The notes: generated by a model not told the origin, from the sequence alone. A stretch of 38,840 bases of DNA from an uncultured Flavobacteriaceae bacterium (GCA_905479475.1 CAJQMT010000010.1:1-38840); one strand, 5' to 3'; counted from the stretch's first letter, positions 1 to 9,055 are shown. Made by a program: numbers and translations.

Positions 1-177
1 TAATTTTTGATTGATTTCTATGAAAAATTTTAAGTGCTTTTTCTAAGTTTAACTACCTAAAATTCTGTTGCGAAATTACATGTTTCTAAGTATGTAGAAA
101 AATTAAATTCCAAAAAATTAGGAGTTATTGTCACTTCCATCGATGAAACGAAATCTTTTTTCAAGCAAATAAAATTG

Positions 178-185
178 TACTTTTG
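178..185 (+). promoter_or_regulatory. Candidate -7 promoter element
   Basis: TACTTTTG fits the Bacteroidota -7 consensus TAnnTTTG and lies 22 bases before the TTG start of the LD-carboxypeptidase gene. No convincing -33 TTTG was found at the usual 19-21 base spacing, so support is partial. Confidence 0.35.
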
Positions 186-207
186 TAGAAACCATAAGAC
201 TTGACAA

Positions 208-1179
208 TTGAGATTTTGCCTGTTATTTTTCATTGGATTTCACACTCTTTTTGCTCAAAAATCGAATATGAAAACACCTCATTATTTAAAAAAAGGAGAT
301 ACCATTGCCATTCTTGCACCTGCGGGAGTTCTTAAAAACAATACGGCTATTTACGAGGCCAAATCTTTGGCAGAAAGTTGGGGGCTGCATGTGACTCTTG
401 GAGCGGCTGTTTTCAACAAAGACGGGCATTTTGCTGGAACTGACTTAGAACGCTTGCGTGATTTTCAATGGGCTTTGGACAATAGTACTATCAAAGCAAT
501 TTGGTGTGCGCGTGGGGGCTACGGTAGTGTTCGAATTGTAGGTGATTTGGATTTTAGTACTTTTCTTCAAAATCCCAAATGGGTCATCGGTTATTCTGAC
601 ATCACTGTTTTTCACAATCACCTCCACAATTTAGGTATGAAGACACTGCATGCTATGATGCCTGTGAACATGGAATTTCCTGAAGAAAGCAGAAAGGAAA
701 GTGTTTTCAGTTTGCAAAAAGCACTTTTTGGCAAAAACATTGTGTACGAGATTCCTTTTTCAAAAGACAATCTAAAAGGAATGGCCAAAGGAGTTCTTGT
801 CGGTGGAAATTTAACCCTGCTTGAAAACCTCATCGGTACTCCCTCTGAAATCAACACGGAAGGCAAACTTCTTTTTATCGAAGAAATCGGAGAATACAAA
901 TACCATCTCGACCGTTTGTTGAGAGCTTTGGACAGAAGTGGTTTTTTTAAAAATTGCAAGGGATTGCTCGTAGGAGATTTGTCGAAAATCAAAACGAATA
1001 ATCCTGTCTTTGGAAAAAGTGTAGAAACTATTATTTTAGACATTGTGTCCAAATATAATTTCCCCGTTGCTTTTCATTTTCCTGCAGGACATGAACCAAA
1101 AAACTGGGCGTTGGTTTTAGGAAGCACTGTTGAATTGACTGTTGCAGAAGAAAGCGCAACCCTCCGTTTTTTGGAGTAA
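208..1179 (+). CDS. LD-carboxypeptidase (S66 family), exported
   Basis: This is a serine peptidase of the S66 (LdcA/MccF) family, which removes the terminal D-alanine from murein tetrapeptides during peptidoglycan recycling. The family triad is visible: Ser130 in the GYSD motif, Glu225 or Glu226 in LFIEEIGEY, and His295 in PAGHEPKNW. The length of 323 residues is normal. The TTG start at 208 follows a TGA by only one codon and gives a signal-peptide-like N-terminus ending in FAQ. The alternative ATG at 268 gives a cytoplasmic protein that starts directly at the family domain. The hydrophobic FCLLFFIGF segment and the FAQ ending favour export. Family assignment is firm; the start and location are less certain. 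Confidence 0.88.
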   Translation: MRFCLLFFIGFHTLFAQKSNMKTPHYLKKGDTIAILAPAGVLKNNTAIYEAKSLAESWGLHVTLGAAVFNKDGHFAGTDLERLRDFQWALDNSTIKAIWCARGGYGSVRIVGDLDFSTFLQNPKWVIGYSDITVFHNHLHNLGMKTLHAMMPVNMEFPEESRKESVFSLQKALFGKNIVYEIPFSKDNLKGMAKGVLVGGNLTLLENLIGTPSEINTEGKLLFIEEIGEYKYHLDRLLRALDRSGFFKNCKGLLVGDLSKIKTNNPVFGKSVETIILDIVSKYNFPVAFHFPAGHEPKNWALVLGSTVELTVAEESATLRFLE

Positions 1180-1244
1180 CACCTCCTCCTACATTTTTAT
1201 GTCGCAGATCTAAGTCTCCGAAAAAAGGTATCTTTCCAATAAAA

Positions 1245-1604
1245 ATGGCTATTCACAACGAACTTGGAAAAAAGGGAGAGCTCCTTGCTGTACAGCATTT
1301 ACAAAAAAAAGGGTATCGTATTTTAGAACGGAATTGGCGGTATTTAAAAGCAGAAATTGACATCATTGCTCTTTTTGAAAACACACTTGTTATTGTAGAG
1401 GTAAAAACAAGGTCTTCCACTTATTTTGGATTGCCACAGGAATTCATAAAGCCTTCAAAAATAAAATTATTAGTCTCTGCTGCAAATGAATATGTAGACT
1501 CAAAAAACTTGCATTACGAGGTTCGTTTTGATGTTGTAAGTATTGTACTTCAAAAAGAAACTGCTAAAATCGAACATCTCAAAAATGGCTTTTTACATTT
1601 TTAG
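1245..1604 (+). CDS. yraN: YraN/UPF0102 family nuclease-like protein
   Basis: The protein is 119 residues, the usual size for the UPF0102 (YraN) family, a small restriction-endonuclease-like fold found in most bacteria and of poorly defined role. The start GKKGELLAVQHLQKKGYRIL is typical. The predicted metal-binding pattern is present as Glu37, Asp39, Glu52 and Lys54 (EIDII then VEVKTRS). It follows the LD-carboxypeptidase by 65 bases on the same strand and may be co-transcribed. It ends 15 bases before the stop of the convergent thioredoxin-like gene. The molecular function is inferred from fold only. Confidence 0.92.
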   Translation: MAIHNELGKKGELLAVQHLQKKGYRILERNWRYLKAEIDIIALFENTLVIVEVKTRSSTYFGLPQEFIKPSKIKLLVSAANEYVDSKNLHYEVRFDVVSIVLQKETAKIEHLKNGFLHF

Positions 1605-1619
1605 AAAAAAATCACAATT

Positions 1620-2954
1620 TCATTCTTCTAACGTACGAATCAAATCTTTAAATTTTTCTGCCTTTGCAACGATTTTTTTATCCGCATCCAGAACAAAATA
1701 AGTAGGTGTTCCAACAACATCGTAAGAACGTGCAATTTTGCTTTCCCATTTTTCCAAGCCCAAAACATGATGCCAACCTTTGAAATTTTTGATGATTTTT
1801 TTCCACTTCTTAGGTTTTTCTTCCAATGCTACGGCAACCACGGTTGTGTTTTTTTTATTCTTGAGATATTGATAGATTTCTGGCAATTCTCGTTGGCAGT
1901 GTGAGCAACCCGTACTCCAAAAAACAACAAGGGTTCTTTTTGCGGTATTTAATTTTGAAAGCTGTTTCTTCACGCCTTTTTCTTCCCATTCTATCTCTGG
2001 TGCCATGCCGCCAATACTCAAAGCCAACTTTGCCAAAATTTCCTTTTTAAAATCATTGTCCTGCAATTGCGCTGCCAAAAGGCTAAAATGCTCTTCGAGT
2101 AAATACTTGACCATTCCTACTTCCTCTAAACTCAAAAAGTCTGTGATCAAAATCTCTATCAAATCTCTTTTCAAAGTTGCTAGTTTCGGGAGCTTCAACA
2201 CATGATCAATCGCCTCTATATAAAGTCTCTCTTGCATTTCTTTCCTTTGAGAATAGTTGATATGAAAGACGAAATCTCTTGTTCTATTGATTAAAAAAGG
2301 GGAGGCTTGTAAAATGACATTTTCAAAATCAATATGCTCAAAAAAATGAGTTTTCATCAATTCCATGTAGGTCTGCGGAGCATCAACGATTGTTTCCGTA
2401 TTGTAGCGCTGAGAAGCTTTGATAAAATGATACGCCAGTGTTCCTTTGGATTCTTTTTCAAACCTATCTTGTATTTCGCTGAGGTTTTTCAAGATGCGTT
2501 TGTAGGTTGCTTTGGAGGCTTCTCTTGGCGTCCTAAAATAGGCTACTTGCAAAGCGTCTAATTGGTATTGGGTTCCTAAGATGTCTGTCAAATAGTTTTG
2601 ATAAAGGGTGTTTTCCACGGAAACTTCAAACACACAACTGGCTTCAGGTTCTTGTGGATAAAAAGAAAAACGAACGTTTTCTTGGTTCAAAAGAAAATCG
2701 ATATAACCTTGGCCTTTTGTGCGATACACAATTCGGTACATCCCTTTTGGAATCGTTTCAGGAACTATGAATGTGAACTTTTGATGTTTGATTTTAGTGT
2801 TCTGAACAAAGTGTTGTTTTTCTCCTTTGACTTGGTAAAGCATTGCCCATGTCAAGCTTTTATCTGCTCCCTTGAGTATTCCTTCTATTTTATATTGGGA
2901 ATGAAGTGCGTGTAGACAGAAAAAACAGAGGATGAAAAAAGAACGGATTCTCAT
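1620..2954 (-). CDS. TlpA-like thioredoxin-domain protein, exported
   Basis: This is a 444-residue exported protein with a signal peptide (residues 1-19, ending LHSQ) and a C-terminal thioredoxin-like domain. The redox motif is Cys350-Ser-His-Cys353 in WSTGCSHCQRELPE, and a cis-proline turn follows in VGTPTYFVLD. The first 110 residues look like the beta-rich N-domain (DUF4369 type) common in Bacteroidota TlpA/ResA-like proteins, and the middle is helical. Proteins of this kind are periplasmic or membrane-bound disulfide reductases, but the partner here is unknown. It is convergent with yraN and ends next to it. Assignment to the thioredoxin superfamily is firm; the exact substrate is not. 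Confidence 0.85.
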   Translation of the reverse strand: MRIRSFFILCFFCLHALHSQYKIEGILKGADKSLTWAMLYQVKGEKQHFVQNTKIKHQKFTFIVPETIPKGMYRIVYRTKGQGYIDFLLNQENVRFSFYPQEPEASCVFEVSVENTLYQNYLTDILGTQYQLDALQVAYFRTPREASKATYKRILKNLSEIQDRFEKESKGTLAYHFIKASQRYNTETIVDAPQTYMELMKTHFFEHIDFENVILQASPFLINRTRDFVFHINYSQRKEMQERLYIEAIDHVLKLPKLATLKRDLIEILITDFLSLEEVGMVKYLLEEHFSLLAAQLQDNDFKKEILAKLALSIGGMAPEIEWEEKGVKKQLSKLNTAKRTLVVFWSTGCSHCQRELPEIYQYLKNKKNTTVVAVALEEKPKKWKKIIKNFKGWHHVLGLEKWESKIARSYDVVGTPTYFVLDADKKIVAKAEKFKDLIRTLEE

Positions 2955-2979
2955 GAGACTAAGAATTTACAAGTAACAT

Positions 2980-3336
2980 TTAGGCCTCCGCCTCTTCTGA
3001 AGAAAAATATTTCACAATCGCTTCTTTCATCAAGACAGTTTGTTCTCCAGGTTTTAATACAGGCAACTCTTCTAGTACCTTGTAATGTGGCCAACCATCG
3101 GGATCGATAAATTCAAACTCGTAATACCCATATGGCTCTAACAATCGACAAATGGCAATGTGCATTAAATTTATTTTTTCATCTTTTTTGAATTTTTGTA
3201 CGCCTTTTCCCAATTCTTGTACCCCAATTAAATAAATAATCGAATCCAAATCTAGGGTATCTCCATCGGCAAATTTATCAGATAAAAACTTCACCACCGA
3301 CTCCCATTCCTGCTTCAACTGTAGATCTCTTGCCAT
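2980..3336 (-). CDS. Small conserved hypothetical protein (cvpA neighbour)
   Basis: I do not recognise a named family. The 118-residue product begins MARDLQLKQEWESVV and is acidic to neutral, with helical segments, a GYYEFEFIDPDGWPHY stretch and a C-terminus rich in Glu and Ala. A longer reading frame to 3624 exists, but it would overlap most of the start of divergent cvpA and lacks protein-like composition. The ATG at 3336 is preferred because a TATATTTG promoter element sits 25 bases upstream. No membrane segment or signal peptide is visible, so it is probably cytoplasmic. Confidence 0.75.
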   Translation of the reverse strand: MARDLQLKQEWESVVKFLSDKFADGDTLDLDSIIYLIGVQELGKGVQKFKKDEKINLMHIAICRLLEPYGYYEFEFIDPDGWPHYKVLEELPVLKPGEQTVLMKEAIVKYFSSEEAEA

Positions 3337-3361
3337 TTTTTGTTTTCTAATTTTTAAAGTA

Positions 3362-3369
3362 CAAATATA
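3362..3369 (-). promoter_or_regulatory. -7 promoter element of the small hypothetical gene
   Basis: Read on the minus strand this is TATATTTG, a full match to TAnnTTTG, 25 bases upstream of the ATG at 3336. A TTG lies 23 bases further upstream, slightly beyond the usual spacing. Confidence 0.45.
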
Positions 3370-3403
3370 CACGTTTTTTAAAGGGCGATTTCCAATTCTT
3401 CTC

Positions 3404-3436
3404 CTTGTATTTTTCATTGTTAATGCCTTATCTTTG
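3404..3436 (+). promoter_or_regulatory. Promoter of cvpA-SDR operon
   Basis: A TTG at 3405-3407 and TATCTTTG at 3429-3436 are separated by 21 bases, matching the Bacteroidota sigma-A pattern TTTG-N19-21-TAnnTTTG. The cvpA ATG lies 24 bases downstream. The site is inside the divergent intergenic region shared with the small hypothetical gene. Confidence 0.5.
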
Positions 3437-3459
3437 GCAACAATCCTAGATTTCTTTTT

Positions 3460-3978
3460 ATGAATATATTTGATATTGTCATTGCTTCTATATTGTTGTT
3501 CGGGTTTGTCAGAGGTCTCTTCAAAGGTTTGTTTGTAGAAATTGCCTCTTTGGTCGCTTTGATTGGTGGTGTTTATGGAGCAATTCACTTTTCTCATTTT
3601 GCGGGTGATTACTTGAAAAGCCATGTCGATTGGAGTGAAAACTACATCTCTTTAGGGGCCTTCGCTACAACGTTTGTCGCTATTGTCATTGTGGTTTCCT
3701 TGGCTGGAAAAATTTTAACAAAAATTGCAAATTTTGCCGCCTTGGGAATTGTAAATAAAATTTTAGGGGGTGTTTTCGGAGCGCTAAAAATTGCCCTAAT
3801 TCTCAGTGTCATTCTCACTTTTTTTATGGGTATGAACAACGCAATTCCTTTTGTAAACAAAGAACAGTTGAACCAATCTGTTTTGGTGAAACCTATCAAA
3901 AACTTAGCGCCTCTATTATTCCCTTCTTTTATAAATTCTGACGGGAGCGACTTTAAAAACCCCTTGGATGAAATTTAG
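3460..3978 (+). CDS. cvpA: CvpA family inner-membrane protein
   Basis: This 172-residue membrane protein of the CvpA family begins with the family-typical FDIVIASILLFGFVRGLFKG. Hydrophobic segments are visible at about residues 5-20, 25-45, 63-85 and 100-125, giving four predicted membrane helices. E. coli CvpA is needed for colicin V production and tolerance of bile salts, but its biochemical role is unsettled. The gene overlaps the next one (SDR) by 11 bases, so translation of the pair is probably coupled. Confidence 0.9.
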   Translation: MNIFDIVIASILLFGFVRGLFKGLFVEIASLVALIGGVYGAIHFSHFAGDYLKSHVDWSENYISLGAFATTFVAIVIVVSLAGKILTKIANFAALGIVNKILGGVFGALKIALILSVILTFFMGMNNAIPFVNKEQLNQSVLVKPIKNLAPLLFPSFINSDGSDFKNPLDEI

Positions 3979-4759
3979 TGTTTTAGGTTGCGGATGGCTT
4001 GGTTTACCCTTGGCAGAGTTTTTAGTAAAAAAAGAATTTCTCGTCAAAGGGTCTACGACTTCTAGAGAAAAACTGACGCTTTTAAAATCCAAAAAAATCC
4101 ATCCCTATCTGATTAAAATTAGTAATCAGAGTTCAAGCGATTCACTAGAAGAATTTCTGCAAACAGATGTTTTGTTTGTAAACATTCCTTTTGGACAACA
4201 AAAAGAAAATCTACAAGCCTATATTGATTTGATCACTAAAATCGAAAAATCGTCGGTTCAAAAAGTAATTTTTGTAAGTTCTACTTCCGTGTATGCTGAC
4301 ACCAATGGCACGATCACGGAGACAGAAAATTTTGAAATAAACCCTGCCAAACAGCGCTTGGTAGATTTGGAAAATTTATTTCGAAACAACAAACATTTTG
4401 ATTGCACAATTCTTCGTTTTTCTGGACTTGTTGGAGCTTCAAGAAATCCTGGAAACTTTTTCAAAGAAGATCGCATTGTAAAAAATGGACTGGCTCCGGT
4501 CAACTTGATTCACTTGAAAGATTGTATTCATATTGTGTATCAGATTTTGGAAAAAAAAGCATGGAATCAGGTTTTCAACGCTTCTGCAGATTCTCATCCT
4601 ACTCGAAAAGAATTTTATACTGCGGCGACCTTGCTTGCAAATAAAACACCGGCTACTTTTTTAGAGGAATTAGACAGTTTTAAAATCATTTCAAACGCAC
4701 CCTTAAAAAAAGCCCTTGAGTACACTTTTCACTACCCAGATTTGATGCATCTGTTGTGA
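3968..4759 (+). CDS. NAD(P)-dependent SDR/epimerase-like protein (YeeZ-like)
   Basis: This 263-residue Rossmann-fold protein has the nucleotide-binding motif GCGWLGLPLAE at residues 8-18, typical of the YeeZ-like atypical extended SDRs. A strand with the Ser residues of the active site appears in KVIFVSSTSVYAD, with Tyr in the following VYAD. No substrate can be named from the sequence. It starts inside the end of cvpA (ATG overlapping GATGAAATTTAG) and shares its transcript. Confidence 0.85.
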   Translation: MKFSVLGCGWLGLPLAEFLVKKEFLVKGSTTSREKLTLLKSKKIHPYLIKISNQSSSDSLEEFLQTDVLFVNIPFGQQKENLQAYIDLITKIEKSSVQKVIFVSSTSVYADTNGTITETENFEINPAKQRLVDLENLFRNNKHFDCTILRFSGLVGASRNPGNFFKEDRIVKNGLAPVNLIHLKDCIHIVYQILEKKAWNQVFNASADSHPTRKEFYTAATLLANKTPATFLEELDSFKIISNAPLKKALEYTFHYPDLMHLL

Positions 4760-4792
4760 CTTGACGGCGACAAATACTTTCTAAAACACCCT

Positions 4793-5704
4793 TTATTCGA
4801 GCAAGTTGTCCAATGCTTTTTCCAAGGTATTGTATTTGAAAACAAACCCTTCTTTTTTGATTTTATCAGCAGAAACTCTACTTCCTTTCAAAAGAATGAC
4901 TGCCATTTCTCCAAACAAAAAATAAAACAGGAAAGATGGAAGATTGGGCATGAAATAAGGACGTCTTATTTTTTTTGCAATTTCGCTACCCAGCATGTCG
5001 TTGGTAATAGCATCTCCTGCCACAGCATTGAAACTACCTTCCAAAGAAGTTTGCTCGATAGCATTCAAATAAAGGCGACATAAATCTTCTATATGAATCC
5101 AAGAAAAATATTGTTTTCCGCCTCCCAAAGCTGCTCCCAAACCAATACGGAAAGGGGGTAACATTTTTTGCAAGGCACTCTTTTCTTTTGCCAAAACAAC
5201 CCCTGTTCGAAGTTTTACCGTACGAATTTCTAATTTTTTCACCTCGTCAACTGCAGCTTCCCAATCGCTACATACCGATGCTAAAAAATCATTTCCAACA
5301 GGATCAGATTCTTTAAATATTTTCGACGAATTGGTAGTGCCATAATACCCCGTAGCTGAAGAAGAAATAAATGCTTGAACGCGGTGCTTTTTTTGAGACA
5401 ACACCTGGTGTAAAAGTTGAGTAGAACGGGTTCTACTCTCTAAAATTTGACGTTTTCTTGTGGTTGTCCATCTGGACTGTGCTACATTTTCTCCTGCCAA
5501 GTGAATGATAAAATCTACGCTGTCCATAAACGAGTCATCTATGATTCCTTTTTCAACATCCCATTGAAAATAGCGAATCTCTTCAGTTTCTTTTTTAGGC
5601 CTTCTGCTCAATATAGAAACCTGATACCCTTTGTTTACGAGAAGTTGAGAAAGTGATTTTCCTACCAAACCGGTGCCACCTGTTATTAAAACTGTTTTTT
5701 TCAT
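4793..5704 (-). CDS. TIGR01777 family epimerase (YfcH-like)
   Basis: This is a 303-residue extended SDR. The N-terminal GGTGLVGKSLSQLL motif (residues 8-21) binds NAD(P), and HLAGENVAQSRWTT and SSSATGYYG are hallmarks of the TIGR01777/YfcH group. The C-terminal DUF1731-like segment is also present (RVSADKIKKEGFVFKY then LEKALDNLL), so the gene is complete. The physiological substrate of this group is not established. It is convergent with the cvpA-SDR pair and is the last gene before the bat operon, which is on the same strand and ends 124 bases upstream. Confidence 0.9.
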   Translation of the reverse strand: MKKTVLITGGTGLVGKSLSQLLVNKGYQVSILSRRPKKETEEIRYFQWDVEKGIIDDSFMDSVDFIIHLAGENVAQSRWTTTRKRQILESRTRSTQLLHQVLSQKKHRVQAFISSSATGYYGTTNSSKIFKESDPVGNDFLASVCSDWEAAVDEVKKLEIRTVKLRTGVVLAKEKSALQKMLPPFRIGLGAALGGGKQYFSWIHIEDLCRLYLNAIEQTSLEGSFNAVAGDAITNDMLGSEIAKKIRRPYFMPNLPSFLFYFLFGEMAVILLKGSRVSADKIKKEGFVFKYNTLEKALDNLLE

Positions 5705-5828
5705 GGATTGTTCTTAAACTGCAGATTTGCATTCGATATACTACGCTCCGTTGCAAGACACTAAAAATAAGGAAAAACAAGCAACGAATTTCAAAAAATC
5801 AATGGGTTTTAGATCCTATTTTGAAAAA

Positions 5829-6641
5829 TTACAAATCTTTTAGGGCCTTTTTCGGAATCCAGCCCACTTTTCCATCTGCTAATTTTATTTTTTTCCAGGC
5901 GGCTACTTTGTCCAATACACTTACTTTCGTTCCCTCGTGTAATTCAAAAACATCGTCACTGTTTTCGGAAGGTGCATCTTTTACAGTAACTACTTCTTGG
6001 AAAACAATGGCTTCCAATTTGTTTGTTTGGTATTGATGCTCTTTGAAAGAAATAATAAAAGAACACAACAATAGAAGCAAACAAGCCACCAAAGCCCCAA
6101 AGTAAATTCTCTTTTGAGATGGAACGTATGAAAAATAATATCCTATAAAAAAAAACAACAGGCCCAATGACGCCACTACAGAAATCCATGCCCACTGATT
6201 GTAAGATAGTTCTTGTAGGTAGTCTGTTTCAAAATTTTGTAGGACTGTTTTGGGCAATTCTTCAATTGCATCGATGGTCATTCTTTTGGCAAAGACCAAG
6301 TTTACTTTGGCATCTTTGTTTTGGGGATTTAATTGCAAGGCCTTTTCGTAATTGTATATGCTTTCGGCAATCTCATTCAACTTGTAATAACTATTCCCCA
6401 TATTGAAATACAACTCGGATGAAATCATTCCTTGTATTTCGATAGATTCGTACAATTCTATGGCTTTTTTGTAGCTGTTTGTACGGTACAATTCGTTGGC
6501 CTGATCAAAAAGCTCCTTTGGGTTAATTTGTCCTTGTAAAACTGAGGCAAACAAAAACATAAAAAGAACCCAAATAGCCTTGTTTTGTCTCCTAAAAAAC
6601 CCCCTCAATGTCGTTTTTATTTGAAATTTGTACTTCCTCAT
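5829..6641 (-). CDS. batE: BatE: TPR and SH3-domain protein of the Bat operon
   Basis: This is the last gene of the Bat (Bacteroides aerotolerance) operon. The 270-residue product has a signal anchor at about residues 22-37 (ending VLQGQ), TPR helices at about 38-125 (ELFDQANELYRTNSYKKAIELYE and the next repeat), two membrane segments at about 150-200 and a C-terminal bacterial SH3 domain at about 210-268 ending GKVGWIPKKALKDL. It starts 10 bases after the batD stop. The long basic N-terminal stretch before the hydrophobic core could mean that a later start is used. Bat proteins are thought to form an envelope complex, but their activity is not known in detail. Confidence 0.88.
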   Translation of the reverse strand: MRKYKFQIKTTLRGFFRRQNKAIWVLFMFLFASVLQGQINPKELFDQANELYRTNSYKKAIELYESIEIQGMISSELYFNMGNSYYKLNEIAESIYNYEKALQLNPQNKDAKVNLVFAKRMTIDAIEELPKTVLQNFETDYLQELSYNQWAWISVVASLGLLFFFIGYYFSYVPSQKRIYFGALVACLLLLLCSFIISFKEHQYQTNKLEAIVFQEVVTVKDAPSENSDDVFELHEGTKVSVLDKVAAWKKIKLADGKVGWIPKKALKDL

Positions 6642-6651
6642 TTGAAATTCT

Positions 6652-8430
6652 TTACAGTTGTTTGTCTAATTTGGCAATGATTTCTTTTGCTTTGTCAAAT
6701 TCCTCGTTCATCATCACGTCTGTTACAGGAGCATAACGTGCGAAATCACAGTCGTCCAATACTTGAATAAAATCTGAAACGACACCTGGAAAAACGCCTT
6801 TTTCTCCTAAAATTTTGACAATCTTATCTTTGCTAATGTCGGATGCCTCTACCTGTAATTTCGCCTTTAGGTAATTGTGCAATGCTTTTTCCAAAGCAAT
6901 GTAAAATGCTTCTTTTTTTCCCAGCTCTTTTTTGGCTTGTGACAAATATTTCCGTGCCAATTTGTCTGCCTTTCGAATTCTATTCCCCATCAAATCGTTG
7001 GCTCTTTGTTTTTGTTTTTTACCGACAAACATGACTATAGGGATCAGCAATAATGGCAATATTAGAAAAAGATAATAGCGCTTAGATTGAAAAAAACCTT
7101 CCTCCATAGAGGCAACAAATTGCGTTTTAGTTTGGACATATCGAAAACTATTGCGGGAAGCCACCACTTTTTGTTTTTGGACTCCCTCGTTGCCTAAAAT
7201 CCTATCTGAATTTGTTGGCAATTCTTTTCCTTCTAAAACGGATACAATGACCTCATCGGACACCAACGAATGGTATTTTTTTTCTTTTGGATTGAAATAT
7301 GAAAAAGAAACAGATGGAATTTTATATTTTCCTTTGTATGCAGGAACGATTGTATATTGATCGTAGACTTCACCGCGCAAACCTTTGATTCCTCTAGCTG
7401 TTGTTTTTAAATTTTCTCGATGCTCTGGAGTATATACTTCCAATTCTTTTGGTGTTTTTATGGAAGGTATTTCGAATAGTTTCAAATTTCCTCGTCCCGA
7501 AACTTTTACTTTTAACTGTGCAGATTCGTTGGCTTTTAAAGCAGTTTTACTCGTCCCTACCTCGAGTTTAAAATCTCCCACCGCTCCTATAAAATTAGCT
7601 GGTTTTCCAGTCAATGGCAAGGGTTTTACTTTGATTGTTTTTTTAAACGTTCTAAAAGATTTTCTAATATTCCGTGTAATCGGATTTCCAAAAAAGTCAC
7701 CTCTACCTGTAGGTACTCCGATAATCAAGTCTGTTTTGATAGGCTCTAAGGATAAGTTTCCTGATTTTTGCGGAATCAATACAGACTTTTTGATTGAAAA
7801 ATAGCGGTAATCTTCGCCTTGATATTTCCCATTTTTCAAACTGATTTGGTCTAGTTTGATGTCCTGGTTCCAGAAACCTTCGTACTGCGGTAACTCTTTA
7901 AAATCAAAATCACTGATGGCTACATTGTGGCTAAAATACAGTCGATACTCCACATAAATTCCCTCACCTACAAAAGGGTTTTCGTTGGACACAAGCGTTT
8001 CCAAATGGACATTTTGATTGGCGATATAATCAGGGTCATTCGGGTCTTTTGGAAGCTCTATAGGGTCTACGACTGCTACCGTCACCGCATTGGACTTTAG
8101 CGTCTTTCCTTCGTATTCTATTTTTGCGGATTGAATTCTTAAATTCCCCTTTTTTATTGGTGAAATTATATAGGTATAGGACTGGGAGTAATTTGATTTG
8201 CCATTGATCCACGACTGATTGACCGATTGACTAGGTCCTCCGACCACATCAAATCCTCTAAAACTTGGGGGTGTAAAATTATCTCCTCCTTGTTTATTTA
8301 TCGTAAATTCTACTCGCAAACGCTGGTTCAATCCAAGTTTATTCTTGCTTATTTTGGTTTTAAACTCCACCTGAGCAAACAAACTTTGAATTGTTAAAAA
8401 CAGGATTGTGTAAGTAATTCTAAATTTCAT
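6652..8430 (-). CDS. batD: BatD oxygen-tolerance family protein
   Basis: The 592-residue BatD protein has a signal peptide at residues 1-19 (ending SLFAQ), repeated beta-rich immunoglobulin-like domains through about residue 430 (for example KISKNKLGLNQRLRVEFTINKQ and GDFKLEVGTSKTALKANESAQ), one membrane helix at about 448-466 (YYLFLILPLLLIPIVMFVG), and a charged helical cytoplasmic tail with KALHNYLKAKLQVEASDISKD. It lies 64 bases after the second BatC-like gene and 10 bases before batE. The architecture and position are those of Flavobacteriaceae Bat operons. It is probably a periplasmic partner of BatA/BatB, which is inferred. Confidence 0.9.
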   Translation of the reverse strand: MKFRITYTILFLTIQSLFAQVEFKTKISKNKLGLNQRLRVEFTINKQGGDNFTPPSFRGFDVVGGPSQSVNQSWINGKSNYSQSYTYIISPIKKGNLRIQSAKIEYEGKTLKSNAVTVAVVDPIELPKDPNDPDYIANQNVHLETLVSNENPFVGEGIYVEYRLYFSHNVAISDFDFKELPQYEGFWNQDIKLDQISLKNGKYQGEDYRYFSIKKSVLIPQKSGNLSLEPIKTDLIIGVPTGRGDFFGNPITRNIRKSFRTFKKTIKVKPLPLTGKPANFIGAVGDFKLEVGTSKTALKANESAQLKVKVSGRGNLKLFEIPSIKTPKELEVYTPEHRENLKTTARGIKGLRGEVYDQYTIVPAYKGKYKIPSVSFSYFNPKEKKYHSLVSDEVIVSVLEGKELPTNSDRILGNEGVQKQKVVASRNSFRYVQTKTQFVASMEEGFFQSKRYYLFLILPLLLIPIVMFVGKKQKQRANDLMGNRIRKADKLARKYLSQAKKELGKKEAFYIALEKALHNYLKAKLQVEASDISKDKIVKILGEKGVFPGVVSDFIQVLDDCDFARYAPVTDVMMNEEFDKAKEIIAKLDKQL

Positions 8431-8494
8431 ATTCTATCTCCTTTGCTACGCTTTTCTCCTAAAAAACCTACTTTTAATCTCATCTATTTAAAGT

Positions 8495-9055
8495 CTACCA
8501 ATCTTTTTCTTGGTGTTTTTTTCTTCCTTTTTTTAATTTTTGAGCATTGATTTTTTTCTGTGTTTTATTTTCTTCGTTGTTCATCGTTTCTAACAGCTGT
8601 TTTATTTGCTCTGGTGACATTTTCAACATTTGGGGTGTTGGCTTTTTTTCCTTTTTCGAATCTTTGTTTTCTTTCTCCTCTTTTTGCTCTTTTTCTTTGT
8701 CTTCTTTTTTAGATTCTTCCTCTTTCGGGTTTTGCTTTTTTTCTTCTTTGTCTTCCTTTTTCGAATCCTTCTTTTCCTGATTTTTTTTATTCTGTTCTCC
8801 TTCTTTTTTGTCTTGTTGTTGCTGTTGTTTTTTCTTTTCTTCTATTAGCTTTTCTTTCAAAGCATTCAGTTTTTCATCCGTTGGGAATTTTTGCAAGCCC
8901 GAATCTACCGTTGCAATTGCTTGCTCTAGCTTGCTATGGACGTACTGCTTAGATCCGTTGTTAAAATAAGCCATTGCCGAGCTTTGCGCTTTTGAAGAAA
9001 CGGCCATCAAAACAAATAACAAAAATACAATTCCTTTTTTCATGTCTTTACTCAT
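8495..9055 (-). CDS. BatC-like charged TPR protein (second copy)
   Basis: The 186-residue protein has a signal peptide (MKKGIVFLLFVLMAVSSKAQ after a short lead) and one TPR-like helix pair (SSAMAYFNNGSKQYVHSKLEQAI then VDSGLQKFPTDEKLNALKEKL). A low-complexity Lys/Glu/Gln tract follows at about residues 72-140. It closes with a conserved-looking tail, NNEENKTQKKINAQ to a final EKDW. The ATG overlaps the stop of the preceding BatC gene by 4 bases (ATGA), so translation is coupled. It looks like the C-terminal part of a BatC family protein encoded as a separate gene. An alternative start is Met5. Confidence 0.8.
   Translation of the reverse strand: MSKDMKKGIVFLLFVLMAVSSKAQSSAMAYFNNGSKQYVHSKLEQAIATVDSGLQKFPTDEKLNALKEKLIEEKKKQQQQQDKKEGEQNKKNQEKKDSKKEDKEEKKQNPKEEESKKEDKEKEQKEEKENKDSKKEKKPTPQMLKMSPEQIKQLLETMNNEENKTQKKINAQKLKKGRKKHQEKDW

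Noticed and set aside
1-207. Possible partial gene at the left edge
   Set aside because: All frames have early stops and the composition is AT-rich; only a promoter-like element near 178 was supported.
2980-3624. 214-codon reading of the small hypothetical gene
   Set aside because: The first 96 codons overlap the start of divergent cvpA, have no protein-like pattern, and lie upstream of a good promoter for the shorter gene.
8547-8848. Plus-strand Phe/Ser-rich frames opposite the second BatC-like gene
   Set aside because: They are the complement of the Lys/Glu-rich tract and have no independent support.
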